64,000 nucleotides of DNA, taken from contig NZ_JAAMPF010000018.1 of assembly GCF_011074795.1 (NCBI RefSeq), forward strand, positions 248,001 to 312,000. The letters run 5' to 3'. This document shows positions 36,591-45,378 of the stretch, piece after piece; positions within the stretch are counted from its first letter, which is position 1; every line of letters starts with the position of its first letter. Both the position numbers and the translations under genes were made by a program. This stretch comes from Marinobacter salicampi (GTDB lineage: Bacteria; Pseudomonadota; Gammaproteobacteria; Pseudomonadales; Oleiphilaceae). The notes below the pieces were generated by a model. The model saw nothing but the letters and a program-made list of their open reading frames with translations. It did not search any database and had not been told where the DNA came from.

Positions 36591-37070
36591 ATGATCCAGA
36601 TTTTCACCACCGGGGGCACCTTCGACAAAGTCTATTTTGACGCCAATAGTGAATTCACCATTGGTGAGTCGACCCTACCGGCGATCCTGGCAGAGGCTAA
36701 TATTACCGATCGCTACGCCATCACGGACCTGATGAGAAAAGACAGCCTCGAGTTGACCGATGCTGACCGGGAACAGATCCGCCAGGCGGTAGTGGCCTCC
36801 AGTGCGGCACGGATTGTGATCACTCACGGCACCGACACCATGCCCCAGACAGCACAGGCCCTGGCATCGGTCGGCGACAAAACCATTGTACTGACAGGCG
36901 CCATGCAGCCGGCCCGTATGCGCTACAGCGACGCCATTTTTAACGTGGGTTTTGCCTGGGCTGCGGCCAAGCTGCTGCCGCCAGGGATCTACCTGGCGAT
37001 GAACGGCGAGGTGTTCGAAGCCGGGTCCGTTCGCAAGAATCTGAAGGCCCAGCGCTTTGAACGAACCTGA
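36591..37070 (+). CDS. Single-domain asparaginase-like protein
   Basis: Protein of 159 residues equal to only the N-terminal domain of L-asparaginase, which is normally about 330 residues. The catalytic elements of that domain are present: TTGGTFDK near residue 6 with the nucleophile threonine, and THGTDTMPQTA near 79 with the second Thr-Asp pair. TGAMQPARMRYSDA follows near 103. The stop is intact and the 3' bases show no continuing C-terminal domain, so this is a genuine short form or an old loss, not a recent frameshift. I recall short asparaginase-domain proteins from other gammaproteobacteria; activity is uncertain because the full enzyme uses both domains and a tetramer. Confidence 0.8.
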   Translation: MIQIFTTGGTFDKVYFDANSEFTIGESTLPAILAEANITDRYAITDLMRKDSLELTDADREQIRQAVVASSAARIVITHGTDTMPQTAQALASVGDKTIVLTGAMQPARMRYSDAIFNVGFAWAAAKLLPPGIYLAMNGEVFEAGSVRKNLKAQRFERT

Positions 37071-37107
37071 GGTTGGCCGCTTCTCGAATCATGTCGGCGC
37101 CGTCCGC

Positions 37108-37806
37108 CTAACGGACGCTGTTGATCTCGTGGTCTGATAGCGGGCGGAATTGCCCCGGGGCCAGGCTGGAATCCAGATAAATATCTCCGATCCGGAGCCG
37201 GTGCAGGGATTCCACATGGTTGCCCACGGCTGCCAGCATCCGTCTTACCTGATGGTAGCGTCCTTCCGTAATGGTCAGGTCCACCGTGCGGGGGCCCCGA
37301 AGCTCCGCCCGTGCGGGCGCGGTTGGCCGGTCCTCGTCTCTCAGTCTGACGCCGTTCTCCAGGTGGTGGCTAGCCTCCGGGGTCAGGGGCTCTGCGAGCT
37401 CCACACGGTAGGTTTTTGCGCACGCGGACCGAGGTGCGGTGATCCTGTGTGACCACTGGCCATCAGTCGTCAGTAACAGCAGCCCGGTCGTGTCCTTGTC
37501 CAACCGGCCAACAATATGCAGGCCCTGGCGGGCCTCAGTTGGTAACAGGCTAAGCACGGTCATGTGGTCACTGTCGATGGTGGCGCTGACAACGCCCCGG
37601 GGCTTGTTCAGCATGAGGTATCGGTCACCCTTAATGGACAGCAGTGCGCCCTGCCAGGTGACCGCCTGACCGGGCTGTATATGGGTCGACGTCTTGCGGC
37701 AGGGTATGCCGTCCACCTTGACCTCACCGGCATGGATGGCTCGCTTGGCTTCTTTGCGGGACAGCTCCGTACTGTTGGCGACAATAAAATCCAGGCGCAG
37801 GCTCAT
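37108..37806 (-). CDS. rsuA: 16S rRNA pseudouridine synthase RsuA family
   Basis: Makes pseudouridine 516 in 16S rRNA or a similar site, 232 residues. An N-terminal S4 domain (LDFIVANSTELSRKEAKRAI) is followed by the synthase core with LMLNKPRGVVS near 85 and the catalytic aspartate in HIVGRLDKDTTGLLLLT near 119. ITEGRYHQVRRMLAAVGN is the RsuA motif. The ATG at 37806 overlaps the upstream stop as ATGA, so a longer start at 37884 is rejected. It is translationally coupled to the membrane hydrolase gene. Confidence 0.9.
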   Translation of the reverse strand: MSLRLDFIVANSTELSRKEAKRAIHAGEVKVDGIPCRKTSTHIQPGQAVTWQGALLSIKGDRYLMLNKPRGVVSATIDSDHMTVLSLLPTEARQGLHIVGRLDKDTTGLLLLTTDGQWSHRITAPRSACAKTYRVELAEPLTPEASHHLENGVRLRDEDRPTAPARAELRGPRTVDLTITEGRYHQVRRMLAAVGNHVESLHRLRIGDIYLDSSLAPGQFRPLSDHEINSVR

Positions 37807-38840
37807 GAGCAGCTCAACCCCACTGGCCCGGTTTCGAGGGTAGCGAGACAGAGCACCGGAGAGGCGCCGGTTATGCGTTGCCACAACGCACTGAACAGGC
37901 CGGGCCGCATGGCAGGCTGGTCGGTTTTATAACTGCTGACCGGTGTCCACCCAGCGTCTTCAGGCTGAGCTTCGGCAAGGACAAAGGTAAACGGATGGGC
38001 GCCCGGTACACCAAGGCGGATATCGGTGGCCGCCAGCTTGTCCCCAAGACGTTCGTAGGCCAGGAATCCGTCAGTGAACCAGATCAGGCGACGGCCTTCG
38101 GCCAGGCTTGCGACCACGGATTCGAGCTCGCGACTGCGCGGGAAGCGTTCGATGGTCAGCGGAATCTCGCCATCGAGGAAGCCGGTGACGATTTCCAGCC
38201 GTTCATCTGGGGCAAGCACCGTCACCCGCCATAAAAGGGTAGTCAGCGGCATGGGCTGGACAAGTCGGGGCGCGTTTTCCAGGCCTTCTTCAGCCAGGGC
38301 TGGCATTACCCGCGCGGTAATGACCTGTTGGGCCGCCAGGCTCCAGCCCAGATAAAGGGTCGAAACCACCAGGGCAGTCCCGAAAACCGCAGACTTACGG
38401 GGGCGCCAGAGAGCAATGCCAATGGCAAGCAACAGAGGCAGAGTATAAAGTGGGTCGATAATGAAGATGCTCGTCATGGCGACTGGTTCACCCAACGGCC
38501 AGAACAGCTGGGTACCATAGGTGGTCAGGCAGTCCAGCAGGGTGTGGGTAACGAGGACCAGGCCGGTAAATGTGAGCCAGCGTTGCAGGCTGATGTCCGG
38601 CCGCCAGCGGTGACCGCCCCACGCAAGTACGACCGCAAGCGGTACGAGTATGAACAGAGAGTGGCTGAAGCCGCGATGCTGGCTGAAGTTTGCCACTGCC
38701 GTGCCATAGTCGAGGACCACGTCCATATCCGGCAGTGTGCCCAACAATGCGCCGACCAGCAGAGCTTTGCGACCCAGGGGCCTGGCAAGAACAGCACCGC
38801 CGATTGTGGCTCCAAGCGCTGCCTGTGTTATTGAATCCAT
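37803..38840 (-). CDS. YdjM/DUF457-type membrane-bound metal-dependent hydrolase
   Basis: Membrane protein of 345 residues. MDSITQAALGATIGGAVL and LVGALLGTLPDMDVVLDY are the signature of the YdjM-like family, followed by the metal motif HRGFSHSLFIL near 54. Several helices follow up to about residue 185, then a soluble C-terminal part of about 150 residues. In E. coli YdjM is LexA-regulated; no LexA site is visible here. Substrate unknown. It overlaps rsuA by four bases and is divergent from arfB. Confidence 0.85.
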   Translation of the reverse strand: MDSITQAALGATIGGAVLARPLGRKALLVGALLGTLPDMDVVLDYGTAVANFSQHRGFSHSLFILVPLAVVLAWGGHRWRPDISLQRWLTFTGLVLVTHTLLDCLTTYGTQLFWPLGEPVAMTSIFIIDPLYTLPLLLAIGIALWRPRKSAVFGTALVVSTLYLGWSLAAQQVITARVMPALAEEGLENAPRLVQPMPLTTLLWRVTVLAPDERLEIVTGFLDGEIPLTIERFPRSRELESVVASLAEGRRLIWFTDGFLAYERLGDKLAATDIRLGVPGAHPFTFVLAEAQPEDAGWTPVSSYKTDQPAMRPGLFSALWQRITGASPVLCLATLETGPVGLSCS

Positions 38841-38881
38841 AGAATTTTTTCCAGCTCGGGCCGAAACAGGTTGTTAACAGT

Positions 38882-39298
38882 ATGCTCAGAATAACCGATC
38901 AGATCACCATTCCCGAGGCCGAACTCGAATTCCAGGCCATCCGTGCCCAGGGATCCGGCGGACAGAACGTGAACAAAGTGTCCTCCGCAGTGCATTTGCG
39001 CTTTGACATCAGTCAGTCGGTGGTCCTGCCGGAGTATCTGAAAGCCCGCCTGCTGGCCTTGTCCGACAGCCGGATTACGTCCGATGGCGTGCTTGTCATC
39101 AAGGCTCAGAAGTTCCGGAGTCAGGAGAAAAACCGTGCCGACGCCCTTGAGCGTCTGAAGGAGGTCATCCAGGAGGGCCTGGTGGTGCAGAAAGCCAGGC
39201 GCGCAACCAGACCAAGCCTGGGCGCAAAGAAGAAGCGCATAGAAAAAAAGAAGCAGAGAGGCCAGAAGAAGCAACTGAGGGGCAAGGTTGACCTCTGA
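38882..39298 (+). CDS. arfB: Alternative ribosome-rescue factor ArfB (YaeJ)
   Basis: Peptidyl-tRNA hydrolase that frees ribosomes stalled on mRNA ends, 138 residues. The catalytic GGQ lies in AQGSGGQNVNKVSSAVHL near residue 26. The positively charged C-terminal tail (KKKRIEKKKQRGQKKQLRGK) that enters the empty mRNA channel is complete. This small size and tail separate ArfB from true release factors. It stands alone behind a short divergent promoter region. Confidence 0.95.
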   Translation: MLRITDQITIPEAELEFQAIRAQGSGGQNVNKVSSAVHLRFDISQSVVLPEYLKARLLALSDSRITSDGVLVIKAQKFRSQEKNRADALERLKEVIQEGLVVQKARRATRPSLGAKKKRIEKKKQRGQKKQLRGKVDL

Positions 39299-39380
39299 TC
39301 CGGTTGAGGTCCTGACAGTCCTGCCGGAGCCGGACCATCGGGCCCCAGCAGGAACAGCTGGTTAGCTTGTCAGCGCAGGT

Positions 39381-40652
39381 TCACCCCGATGCCGACGCGA
39401 GTGTTATTTCCAGCGCCTGGAAAAGATCGGCGCCGGGATAGCCGTCAGCGATCATGTCGTGGTCCTGCTGGTAGTTACGAATCGCCGCCCGAGTGGCAGG
39501 CCCCATGATGCCGTCAGGCTCGCCGGTGTCATAACCGGCTTCGGTCAGCTTGCGCTGCAATGCCTGGATGTCATCCCGGGCCAGGTTGGGCGTGTCTTCC
39601 GGCGGTGGCTGTTGCAGTGTCCCGGCACCGGCAATGCGGTCGGCCAGATGCCCGACTGCGATCGCATAGAATTCGGAGCGGTTCCAGCCCATGATGACGT
39701 TAAAGTTCTTATAGGCCAGAAAGGCCGGGCCTTCATGGCCTGCGGGGACGACCAGCGCCGCCTTGATGTCGTCGTTGGCGAGGGGCCTGCCGAAGGCATC
39801 GGTGAGCCCCAGCTCACGCCATTCCGACAGCGGCAGGCGACGACCATCGGCGAGGCTGTAATCGAAGCCGTCAGGCAGGCTGACTTCGCGACCCCAGCGA
39901 TACTCGCTGTCCCAGCCCAGGTCCTCCAGGAATTTACCGGCAGACATCATGGCATCGTCGAGACTGTTCCAGAGGTCCCGGCGGCCGTCATTGTCTGCAT
40001 CCACTGCGTACCGCAGAAACACCGAGGGCATGAACTGGACGTGCCCCATGGCGCCCGCCCATGAGCCTTCCATTCGCTCGGCACTGATAGCACCTTCATC
40101 AACGATGTGAAGCGCAGAAATCAGCTCACCGGTGAAATAGTCACTTCGACGCGGGTCGCAGGCCAGCGTCGCCAGCGAACTGGGCACCGCCATCTTGCCA
40201 AAATAGCTGCCGAAATTGGTTTCCAGCCCCCAGAAAGACACCAGGTAGGGTGCCGGTACACCGGTCTCCCGAGTGACTCGGGCGAGCAGATCACTGTGGG
40301 TTTCAAGTAGCTCCCGGCCCCTGGTGACGCGGTCGTCGTTGACCCGACGGTTAAGGTAGTCAGCAAAGGTCGTGGTGAATTCCGGCTGACGGCGATCAAG
40401 CTCGATCACCCGCTCTACATACCTGGCGTCGGCGAGCACAGACTTTGCCGTGTCCGATGACACGCCCGCCTCAACGGCCTTGGACTCAATCTTGGCAAGA
40501 CAGGCGGCAAACTCTTCCTCAGAGGGAGCATCCGGTGCGGTTTGCGCCAGGGCTGGCACGGATAAAAACAGGGTAAAAGCGCCAAGCCACACACGTCGGA
40601 CAAAGGGCGCGGCCAGGGGTGAAAACGGATTACAGAGCACGGCAAGCCTCAT
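39381..40652 (-). CDS. Lytic murein transglycosylase, MltB family with peptidoglycan-binding domain
   Basis: Periplasmic transglycosylase that cuts the peptidoglycan glycan chain, 423 residues. A signal peptide (AFTLFLSVPALAQ) is followed by the MltB catalytic domain: the catalytic glutamate is in FWGLETNFGSYFGKM, and SWAGAMGHVQFMPSVFLRYA is the second core motif. A C-terminal peptidoglycan_binding_1 domain begins at DIQALQRKLTEAGYDTGEPD and ends in ATRAAIRNYQQDHD. There is no lipobox cysteine, so it is soluble rather than a lipoprotein. The start is uncertain (ATG at 40652 or 40679; neither has a good ribosome site). Confidence 0.9.
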   Translation of the reverse strand: MRLAVLCNPFSPLAAPFVRRVWLGAFTLFLSVPALAQTAPDAPSEEEFAACLAKIESKAVEAGVSSDTAKSVLADARYVERVIELDRRQPEFTTTFADYLNRRVNDDRVTRGRELLETHSDLLARVTRETGVPAPYLVSFWGLETNFGSYFGKMAVPSSLATLACDPRRSDYFTGELISALHIVDEGAISAERMEGSWAGAMGHVQFMPSVFLRYAVDADNDGRRDLWNSLDDAMMSAGKFLEDLGWDSEYRWGREVSLPDGFDYSLADGRRLPLSEWRELGLTDAFGRPLANDDIKAALVVPAGHEGPAFLAYKNFNVIMGWNRSEFYAIAVGHLADRIAGAGTLQQPPPEDTPNLARDDIQALQRKLTEAGYDTGEPDGIMGPATRAAIRNYQQDHDMIADGYPGADLFQALEITLASASG

Positions 40653-40822
40653 GGGTAGAATAGAGCGTCTGGCAGCCATGGTAGCCTGTTTCCGACCCTA
40701 CAAAACAGCCAATATGGACGCCTTCCATGACATTTCATTAACCCCGGTCACGAGCTGTCACAAACATGGAAGTGACTTTCAACTATAGTGGCGTGCAGCA
40801 GATAAAAAGAGTCGGTCTAACT

Positions 40823-41641
40823 ATGGCAACATTGAAAGCACTGGTAGTCGATGACGCCAGTTTCGTTCGGGATCTGGTCAAGCGCACGGTACGACAGCGC
40901 TTTCCGGTGATTGAGCTGGCCGAGGCGCCGAACGGCAGAAAGGCACAGACCCTGATCAGCCGAAACCACTTCGACCTTGTCCTGTGTGACTGGGAGATGC
41001 CGGAAATGTCAGGGCTGGAGCTTTTACAGTGGATGCGCCAGCAGGACGCTCACCGCAAAACGCCGTTCATCATGATTACCAGCCGTGGCGACAAAAGCCA
41101 TGTCGTGGAAGCGGTCCAGGAAGGGGTGTCAGAATATCTGGGCAAGCCCTTCAGCCCAGAGGGTCTGAGCAACAAGATCATCAAGGTCATGGGCAGTCGC
41201 CTGCGCTCAGCTATGGGCAAAAGTGGCCAGTCGATGGATGGCCCGGCTGAGGCCTTTCGTGAGTCCGCCAACCTGCTCACCAGGAAGCGCGATCCGGAGC
41301 CGGAAGTCGCCAGGCGGGCGACCCCTGCGCAACGCAGTGTGGCAGCTGTAAGGTTCGCAGACAGCGTGTTGCGATCGGTGGTGAAGGACATCAACCTGAC
41401 CGAGGTGCGGGTAATCGCCAAGCGGGACCAGGTGTTCCCGGGTATTCTCGACCAGGCTGTGGTCGATATGGAAATTGCCGAGGGCCAGGTGGCCAGGCTG
41501 AATGGCTATGTCCACCAACTGCAGGCGGTGGACAAGCGCCAGGATACGGATTTTGTCAGCCTGGTTATCCGCTTCGTGGACGAAGACCCCCAGAAGCTGG
41601 AGGATCTTTCCCGTTTCATTGCCCGCTTCAATTCCGGCTGA
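40823..41641 (+). CDS. Response regulator with unknown C-terminal domain
   Basis: Two-part protein of 272 residues. Residues 1-125 form a CheY-like receiver: acidic pair in VVDDASF, phosphorylated aspartate in LVLCDWEMPEMSGLELLQW near 56, threonine/serine in MITSRGD and lysine in LGKPFSPEG. The C-terminal 140 residues (AVRFADSVLRSVVKDINLTE and AEGQVARLNGYVHQL) have no DNA-binding or output domain I know. No histidine kinase partner is adjacent; phoR converges on it from the other side and already has phoB. The ATG at 40823 starts the receiver cleanly; a longer frame from 40766 is unlikely. Confidence 0.85.
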   Translation: MATLKALVVDDASFVRDLVKRTVRQRFPVIELAEAPNGRKAQTLISRNHFDLVLCDWEMPEMSGLELLQWMRQQDAHRKTPFIMITSRGDKSHVVEAVQEGVSEYLGKPFSPEGLSNKIIKVMGSRLRSAMGKSGQSMDGPAEAFRESANLLTRKRDPEPEVARRATPAQRSVAAVRFADSVLRSVVKDINLTEVRVIAKRDQVFPGILDQAVVDMEIAEGQVARLNGYVHQLQAVDKRQDTDFVSLVIRFVDEDPQKLEDLSRFIARFNSG

Positions 41642-41657
41642 TTTCGGCCAGTGCGGG

Positions 41658-42980
41658 TCAGATAAAGTCTTCTGGTTCGTACGGCGACTCGGCAATCCTC
41701 TCGCGGGGGAAATGGCAGATGAACTCGCTGCCTTTACCCATATCACTCCTGATTTCCAGCTTGCCATCGTGATTGAGTAGCACGTGCTTGACGATGGCCA
41801 GACCCAGGCCGGTGCCCCCGGTGTCCTGGTGCCGGCTGGGATCGGCCCGGTAGAATCGCTCCGTCAGCCTCGGAATATGGACAGGGTCGATACCCATGCC
41901 GGTGTCGCTGACGCTCAGGTGGGCGCCTTGGCGGTCGGTACTCCAGCGGATGGCTATCCGGCCGCCGGCCGGGGTGTATTTGACTGCGTTGAAGATGAGG
42001 TTGGAAAACGCGCTACGCAACTGGCTCTCGTCACCATGGAGGTAGGCGCCAGGGTCCACTTCAACGGTAAATTCATGGTGTTTTTCGCCACTCAGCGCCT
42101 GTGCGTCATGGTGAATATCTTCTATCAGCCCCGAAATATCGGTCACTGCATCGTCGGATATATGCTCATCTGTCTCCAGCCTCGACAACAGAATAAGGTC
42201 TGTGATCAGCGCTTCCATGCGGGCCGACTGCTGGGCCATGGTATGGATCGCACGGCGCCACTTAGGTGGCAACTCCTCGGCATGGTCCACCAGGGTTTCC
42301 AGGTAGCCACTGATGACCGTCAGGGGCGTGCGCATCTCATGGGACACGTTGCCCACGAAATCCCGCCGCATCTGTTCCAGCTGGAAAAGCCGGGTAACGT
42401 CTTTCGCCACGATCAGGCGGTCATTGTCGGCGAACAGGCTGATCTGGATCTGCAGGTGGAGGTGGGGCTTGGAGGGGGAGTTGATCTCCAGCGCTTCCCG
42501 GTAGTCGGCCCTGTCGAAGTAACTCTTGAAGGCCGGTGCACGGATCAGGTTGTGGATGAACTGGCCCCGGTCGGTCTGGCGGCGAAAGCCCAGCAGGTAC
42601 TCAGCCGAGCCGTTCCACCACTCCAGCACGCCCTGGGCGTCCGTCATGATGACGCCATCCCGCATGGCGTTGGTCGACTCCTGAACCCGGTTGACCTCGG
42701 CCTGCAGGCGGTCTCTGGTGTGCAGGTGCTGTTGCTGTAAACGATGGAGGGCATCGAACAGATCGCCCCACAGGCCGATACTCTGGGGGGGCTCCTGTCC
42801 GGTGTCGGGCCCATTCAGCCACTGATAGAGTTTTCTGGTCTGGGTCAGGGTCCAGCAGAGGTAAAGCCCGAGGGCGGCCAGCAAACCCCATAAAGGCTGG
42901 CCAAAATAGAAGCCCAGGCCGGTACTGACCAGAAGCAGAATAAAGATTTGGCGCACATAACGGGGCCAGCTGTAGTGCAT
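41658..42980 (-). CDS. phoR: Phosphate-regulon sensor histidine kinase PhoR
   Basis: Membrane kinase/phosphatase of PhoB, 440 residues. Two short hydrophobic segments at 10-45 have almost no periplasmic loop, as expected for PhoR, which senses the Pst-PhoU complex rather than phosphate outside. A cytoplasmic PAS domain (MRDGVIMTDAQGVLEWWNGS) precedes the H-box FVGNVSHEMRTPLTVISGYL with phospho-acceptor histidine 214. The ATPase domain contains NLIFNAVKYTPAGG, DTGMGIDPVHI and GTGLGLAIVKHVL. It is 39 bases after phoB in the same operon. Confidence 0.96.
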   Translation of the reverse strand: MHYSWPRYVRQIFILLLVSTGLGFYFGQPLWGLLAALGLYLCWTLTQTRKLYQWLNGPDTGQEPPQSIGLWGDLFDALHRLQQQHLHTRDRLQAEVNRVQESTNAMRDGVIMTDAQGVLEWWNGSAEYLLGFRRQTDRGQFIHNLIRAPAFKSYFDRADYREALEINSPSKPHLHLQIQISLFADNDRLIVAKDVTRLFQLEQMRRDFVGNVSHEMRTPLTVISGYLETLVDHAEELPPKWRRAIHTMAQQSARMEALITDLILLSRLETDEHISDDAVTDISGLIEDIHHDAQALSGEKHHEFTVEVDPGAYLHGDESQLRSAFSNLIFNAVKYTPAGGRIAIRWSTDRQGAHLSVSDTGMGIDPVHIPRLTERFYRADPSRHQDTGGTGLGLAIVKHVLLNHDGKLEIRSDMGKGSEFICHFPRERIAESPYEPEDFI

Positions 42981-43019
42981 GCAATTACCTGTTCGGACTG
43001 CTCTGTGACTTCAGGAACC

Positions 43020-43718
43020 TCAGGCTGCGCGGGTAGAGAACCGGTAACCGGAGCCGCGGACTGTCTGTATAAGGTGGTCGTATTGTGGCCCGAGGGCCTT
43101 TCGCAGGCGGCGTATATGGACATCCACCGTGCGCTCCTCGACATAGACGTTGCCTCCCCACACCTGGTCAAGCAGTTGTGAGCGGGTATAGACCCTTTCC
43201 TGATGCGTCATGAAGAACTGCAGCAGGCGGTATTCCGTTGGCCCCATGGTAACCGCACCGTCGGGGGTTGTTATACGGTGGCTGACCGGGTCGAGGGTGA
43301 GACCGTCCACCTCAAGGACGGACTCCACACCCGGCGGTGTGGTCCGGCGCAGGACGGCCTTGAGTCTGGCCACAAGCTCGCGGGGGGAGAAGGGCTTTGT
43401 GATGTAATCGTCCGCACCCACTTCCAGGCCCTGGATCTTGTTGTCTTCCTCGACCTTCGCCGTCAGCATGATAATGGGGATTTCGGCAGTGCCCTCATCT
43501 TTTTTCAGCCGGCGGGCCAGTTCGACACCGCTGGTGCCGGGCAACATCCAGTCAAGCAGCACCAGATCCGGCTTGCGGTCTACGATCAGGGCGTGGGCAG
43601 TTCTGGCATCTGCGGCCTCAAGGCATTCGTAGTCTGCCATTTCGAGGGCAATGGCAATCATCTCGCGAATGGACGCTTCATCATCAACAATCAGGACAGT
43701 TTTTCCGGACATGCGCAT
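43020..43718 (-). CDS. phoB: Phosphate-regulon response regulator PhoB
   Basis: DNA-binding activator of the Pho regulon, 232 residues. The receiver has VDDEAS, phosphorylated aspartate 56 in LVLLDWMLPGTSGVE, and KPFSPRELVARLKA. The C-terminal winged helix ends in ERTVDVHIRRLRKALGP and VRGSGYRF. A second ATG two codons in (43712) is equally possible as start. Its own Pho box lies about 50 bases upstream, pointing to autoregulation. The order ubiC-ubiA-phoB-phoR is also that of Pseudomonas. Confidence 0.97.
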   Translation of the reverse strand: MRMSGKTVLIVDDEASIREMIAIALEMADYECLEAADARTAHALIVDRKPDLVLLDWMLPGTSGVELARRLKKDEGTAEIPIIMLTAKVEEDNKIQGLEVGADDYITKPFSPRELVARLKAVLRRTTPPGVESVLEVDGLTLDPVSHRITTPDGAVTMGPTEYRLLQFFMTHQERVYTRSQLLDQVWGGNVYVEERTVDVHIRRLRKALGPQYDHLIQTVRGSGYRFSTRAA

Positions 43719-43767
43719 AAGCCTGTATCAGTCGAAGTTTGTTGCTGCCTCATTACAACCTGCGCGT

Positions 43768-43785
43768 GTTACAAGTATATGACAG
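43768..43785 (-). promoter_or_regulatory. Pho box upstream of phoBR
   Basis: The minus strand reads CTGTCATATACTTGTAAC: a perfect first half, the ANAN spacer (ATAC) and a second half with 5 of 7 matches. It ends 50 bases before the phoB start. Confidence 0.7.
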
Positions 43786-43830
43786 ATCCCGGCACCCACC
43801 AGGGCGAGAGGGAGCGGCGGGCATTTTCTG

Positions 43831-44715
43831 CTACCAGAGATAGTCCAGTACCAGGCCGGCAAAGACCGCCAGGCCGGCCCAATTGTTATTGAGGAAGGCG
43901 GCAAAGCAGGCGTCCCGCTTGCGGTATCGCACCAGGTGTTGCTGGTAGATGAACAGGCACGCCATGACGACGAGCCCAGTATAGTAGAAGCCTCCCAGAC
44001 CGGCCTGGTGCCCGATCATGGCCAGTACAAGAATGACCAGGCTCTGGAGGATGGCGATAATGGCGCGATCGTTCTCGCCAAACAGAATGGCAGTCGACTT
44101 GATGCCGATCTTCAGATCATCGTCCCGATCGACCATGGCGTAGAGAGTGTCGTAGGCGACCGTCCACAACAGGTTGGCAGTGAACAGTAGCCAGGCAAGC
44201 CGTGCCACTTCCCCTGCCTCTGCAGCCCAGGCCATGGGGATGGCCCAGGAAAAGGCCGCGCCCAGGAAAAGCTGGGGCAGGTGGGTATAACGCTTCATGA
44301 ACGGGTAGATGAAGGCCAGAACAAGACCTCCAATAGACAGGTACAGTGTGAGCGTGTTGGTAAACAGCACCACCATGGCAAAGGCGGCCAGGGCCAGGCC
44401 CAGGAAAAGTGCCACGGCTTCAGCAGGCTTGACGCGACCGGAGGCCAGGGGCCGGTCTTTGGTCCGTTTGACATGGCCGTCCACCTTGCGATCGGCAAAA
44501 TCATTGATGGCACAGCCTGCGGCCCGCATCAGGAAAACACCGAGGGTGAAGATGACCAGGTTGGCCAGGCTTGGCATGCCTTCGGCAGCCAGCCACAAGG
44601 CCCAGTAGGTGGGCCACAAAAGCAGAAGAGTGCCGATCGGACGATCTAGCCGCAAGAGGCGGGCGTAGTCCGTGAGCCGGGTCCGAAGGTCAGGGGGAAG
44701 AACAGTCGTGGTCAT
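43831..44715 (-). CDS. ubiA: 4-hydroxybenzoate octaprenyltransferase UbiA
   Basis: Integral membrane prenyltransferase that attaches the polyprenyl tail to 4-hydroxybenzoate, 294 residues with eight or nine helices. The two aspartate-rich motifs that hold the prenyl diphosphate are visible: [20 protein letters not shown] near 69 and [20 protein letters not shown] near 189. [20 protein letters not shown] near the N terminus is a UbiA mark. It lies 81 bases after ubiC in the same direction. Confidence 0.96.
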   Translation of the reverse strand: MTTTVLPPDLRTRLTDYARLLRLDRPIGTLLLLWPTYWALWLAAEGMPSLANLVIFTLGVFLMRAAGCAINDFADRKVDGHVKRTKDRPLASGRVKPAEAVALFLGLALAAFAMVVLFTNTLTLYLSIGGLVLAFIYPFMKRYTHLPQLFLGAAFSWAIPMAWAAEAGEVARLAWLLFTANLLWTVAYDTLYAMVDRDDDLKIGIKSTAILFGENDRAIIAILQSLVILVLAMIGHQAGLGGFYYTGLVVMACLFIYQQHLVRYRKRDACFAAFLNNNWAGLAVFAGLVLDYLW

Positions 44716-44796
44716 AAAGCGAGCCTGGTTTGCTGTCCGGTATGTAAAGGCCGGCCTGAAGTATAGCGGGCCCCACTGCTTCGGTTAAGGGTAGTG

Positions 44797-45378
44797 TCAG
44801 TCGGTACCTGCCAGGGGGCCCTTTTCCAGCAGGGCGGGCAGAAAATACTCCCCTACCAGCAACTGGTCCTGTTCTGAGTAGAAATGCGAGCGTCTGGCCA
44901 CGGGAGGAAGCTGCTGGTCGCCGGGCTGGACTTGGCAGATTCCGGCCTGGAAGCGACCCCGCTGCCATTCAGGCCGACTGAAAAGGTAGGCGCCCAGGGG
45001 CTGGCGTCCCAGGTGTCTCAAGCGCCGGCCGGGACCGCGCAGGGTGGCTTCTGGAATGATTGTGCGGGCCATGACCCAGGGCTGGCCATCGCCGCACAAC
45101 TGCACTTCACGGACCCAGGCCAGCTTGCGGGGGGCCAGGCCCAGGGCACCGCTTTCCTCCGGGGAGGGCGCTGCAAAGCCTTCGTTCAGGACGTCCACAT
45201 GGAAGCTTTCCCGGCACTGCAGCTGCAGTGCCCGGGTCAAGGAGCCCTCGAGAGTCAGCCAGTACCTGCCCCAGCCGGGAACCAGCGAGGCATGCAATCC
45301 TGCAGAGGCCAGGGACGGGTACCAGCGAGTGGGAGGGACCTGCTGACCTGGTGCGGCGTTAAAGCCCCTTAACCGCAT
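44797..45378 (-). CDS. ubiC: Chorismate lyase UbiC
   Basis: Makes 4-hydroxybenzoate and pyruvate from chorismate, the first committed step of ubiquinone synthesis, 193 residues. WYPSLASAGLHASLVPGWGR is replaced here for the usual W-L-T-D-x-G-S-L region, and the core LTLEGSLTRALQLQC and VREVQLCGDGQPWVMARTII with its arginine are typical. The start at 45378 overlaps the hpt end by 20 bases with GGGG before it; an ATG 15 bases earlier is possible. Together with ubiA it forms the head of the ubiquinone pathway. Confidence 0.9.
   Translation of the reverse strand: MRLRGFNAAPGQQVPPTRWYPSLASAGLHASLVPGWGRYWLTLEGSLTRALQLQCRESFHVDVLNEGFAAPSPEESGALGLAPRKLAWVREVQLCGDGQPWVMARTIIPEATLRGPGRRLRHLGRQPLGAYLFSRPEWQRGRFQAGICQVQPGDQQLPPVARRSHFYSEQDQLLVGEYFLPALLEKGPLAGTD

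Noticed and set aside
40744-40772. CTGTCAC and CGGTCA before the orphan response regulator as a Pho box
   Set aside because: The half-sites are 10 rather than 11 bases apart and the third element is poor; not convincing without a matrix scan.
41784-42740. A 318-codon plus-strand frame opposite phoR
   Set aside because: Antisense shadow; the minus strand carries a complete PhoR.
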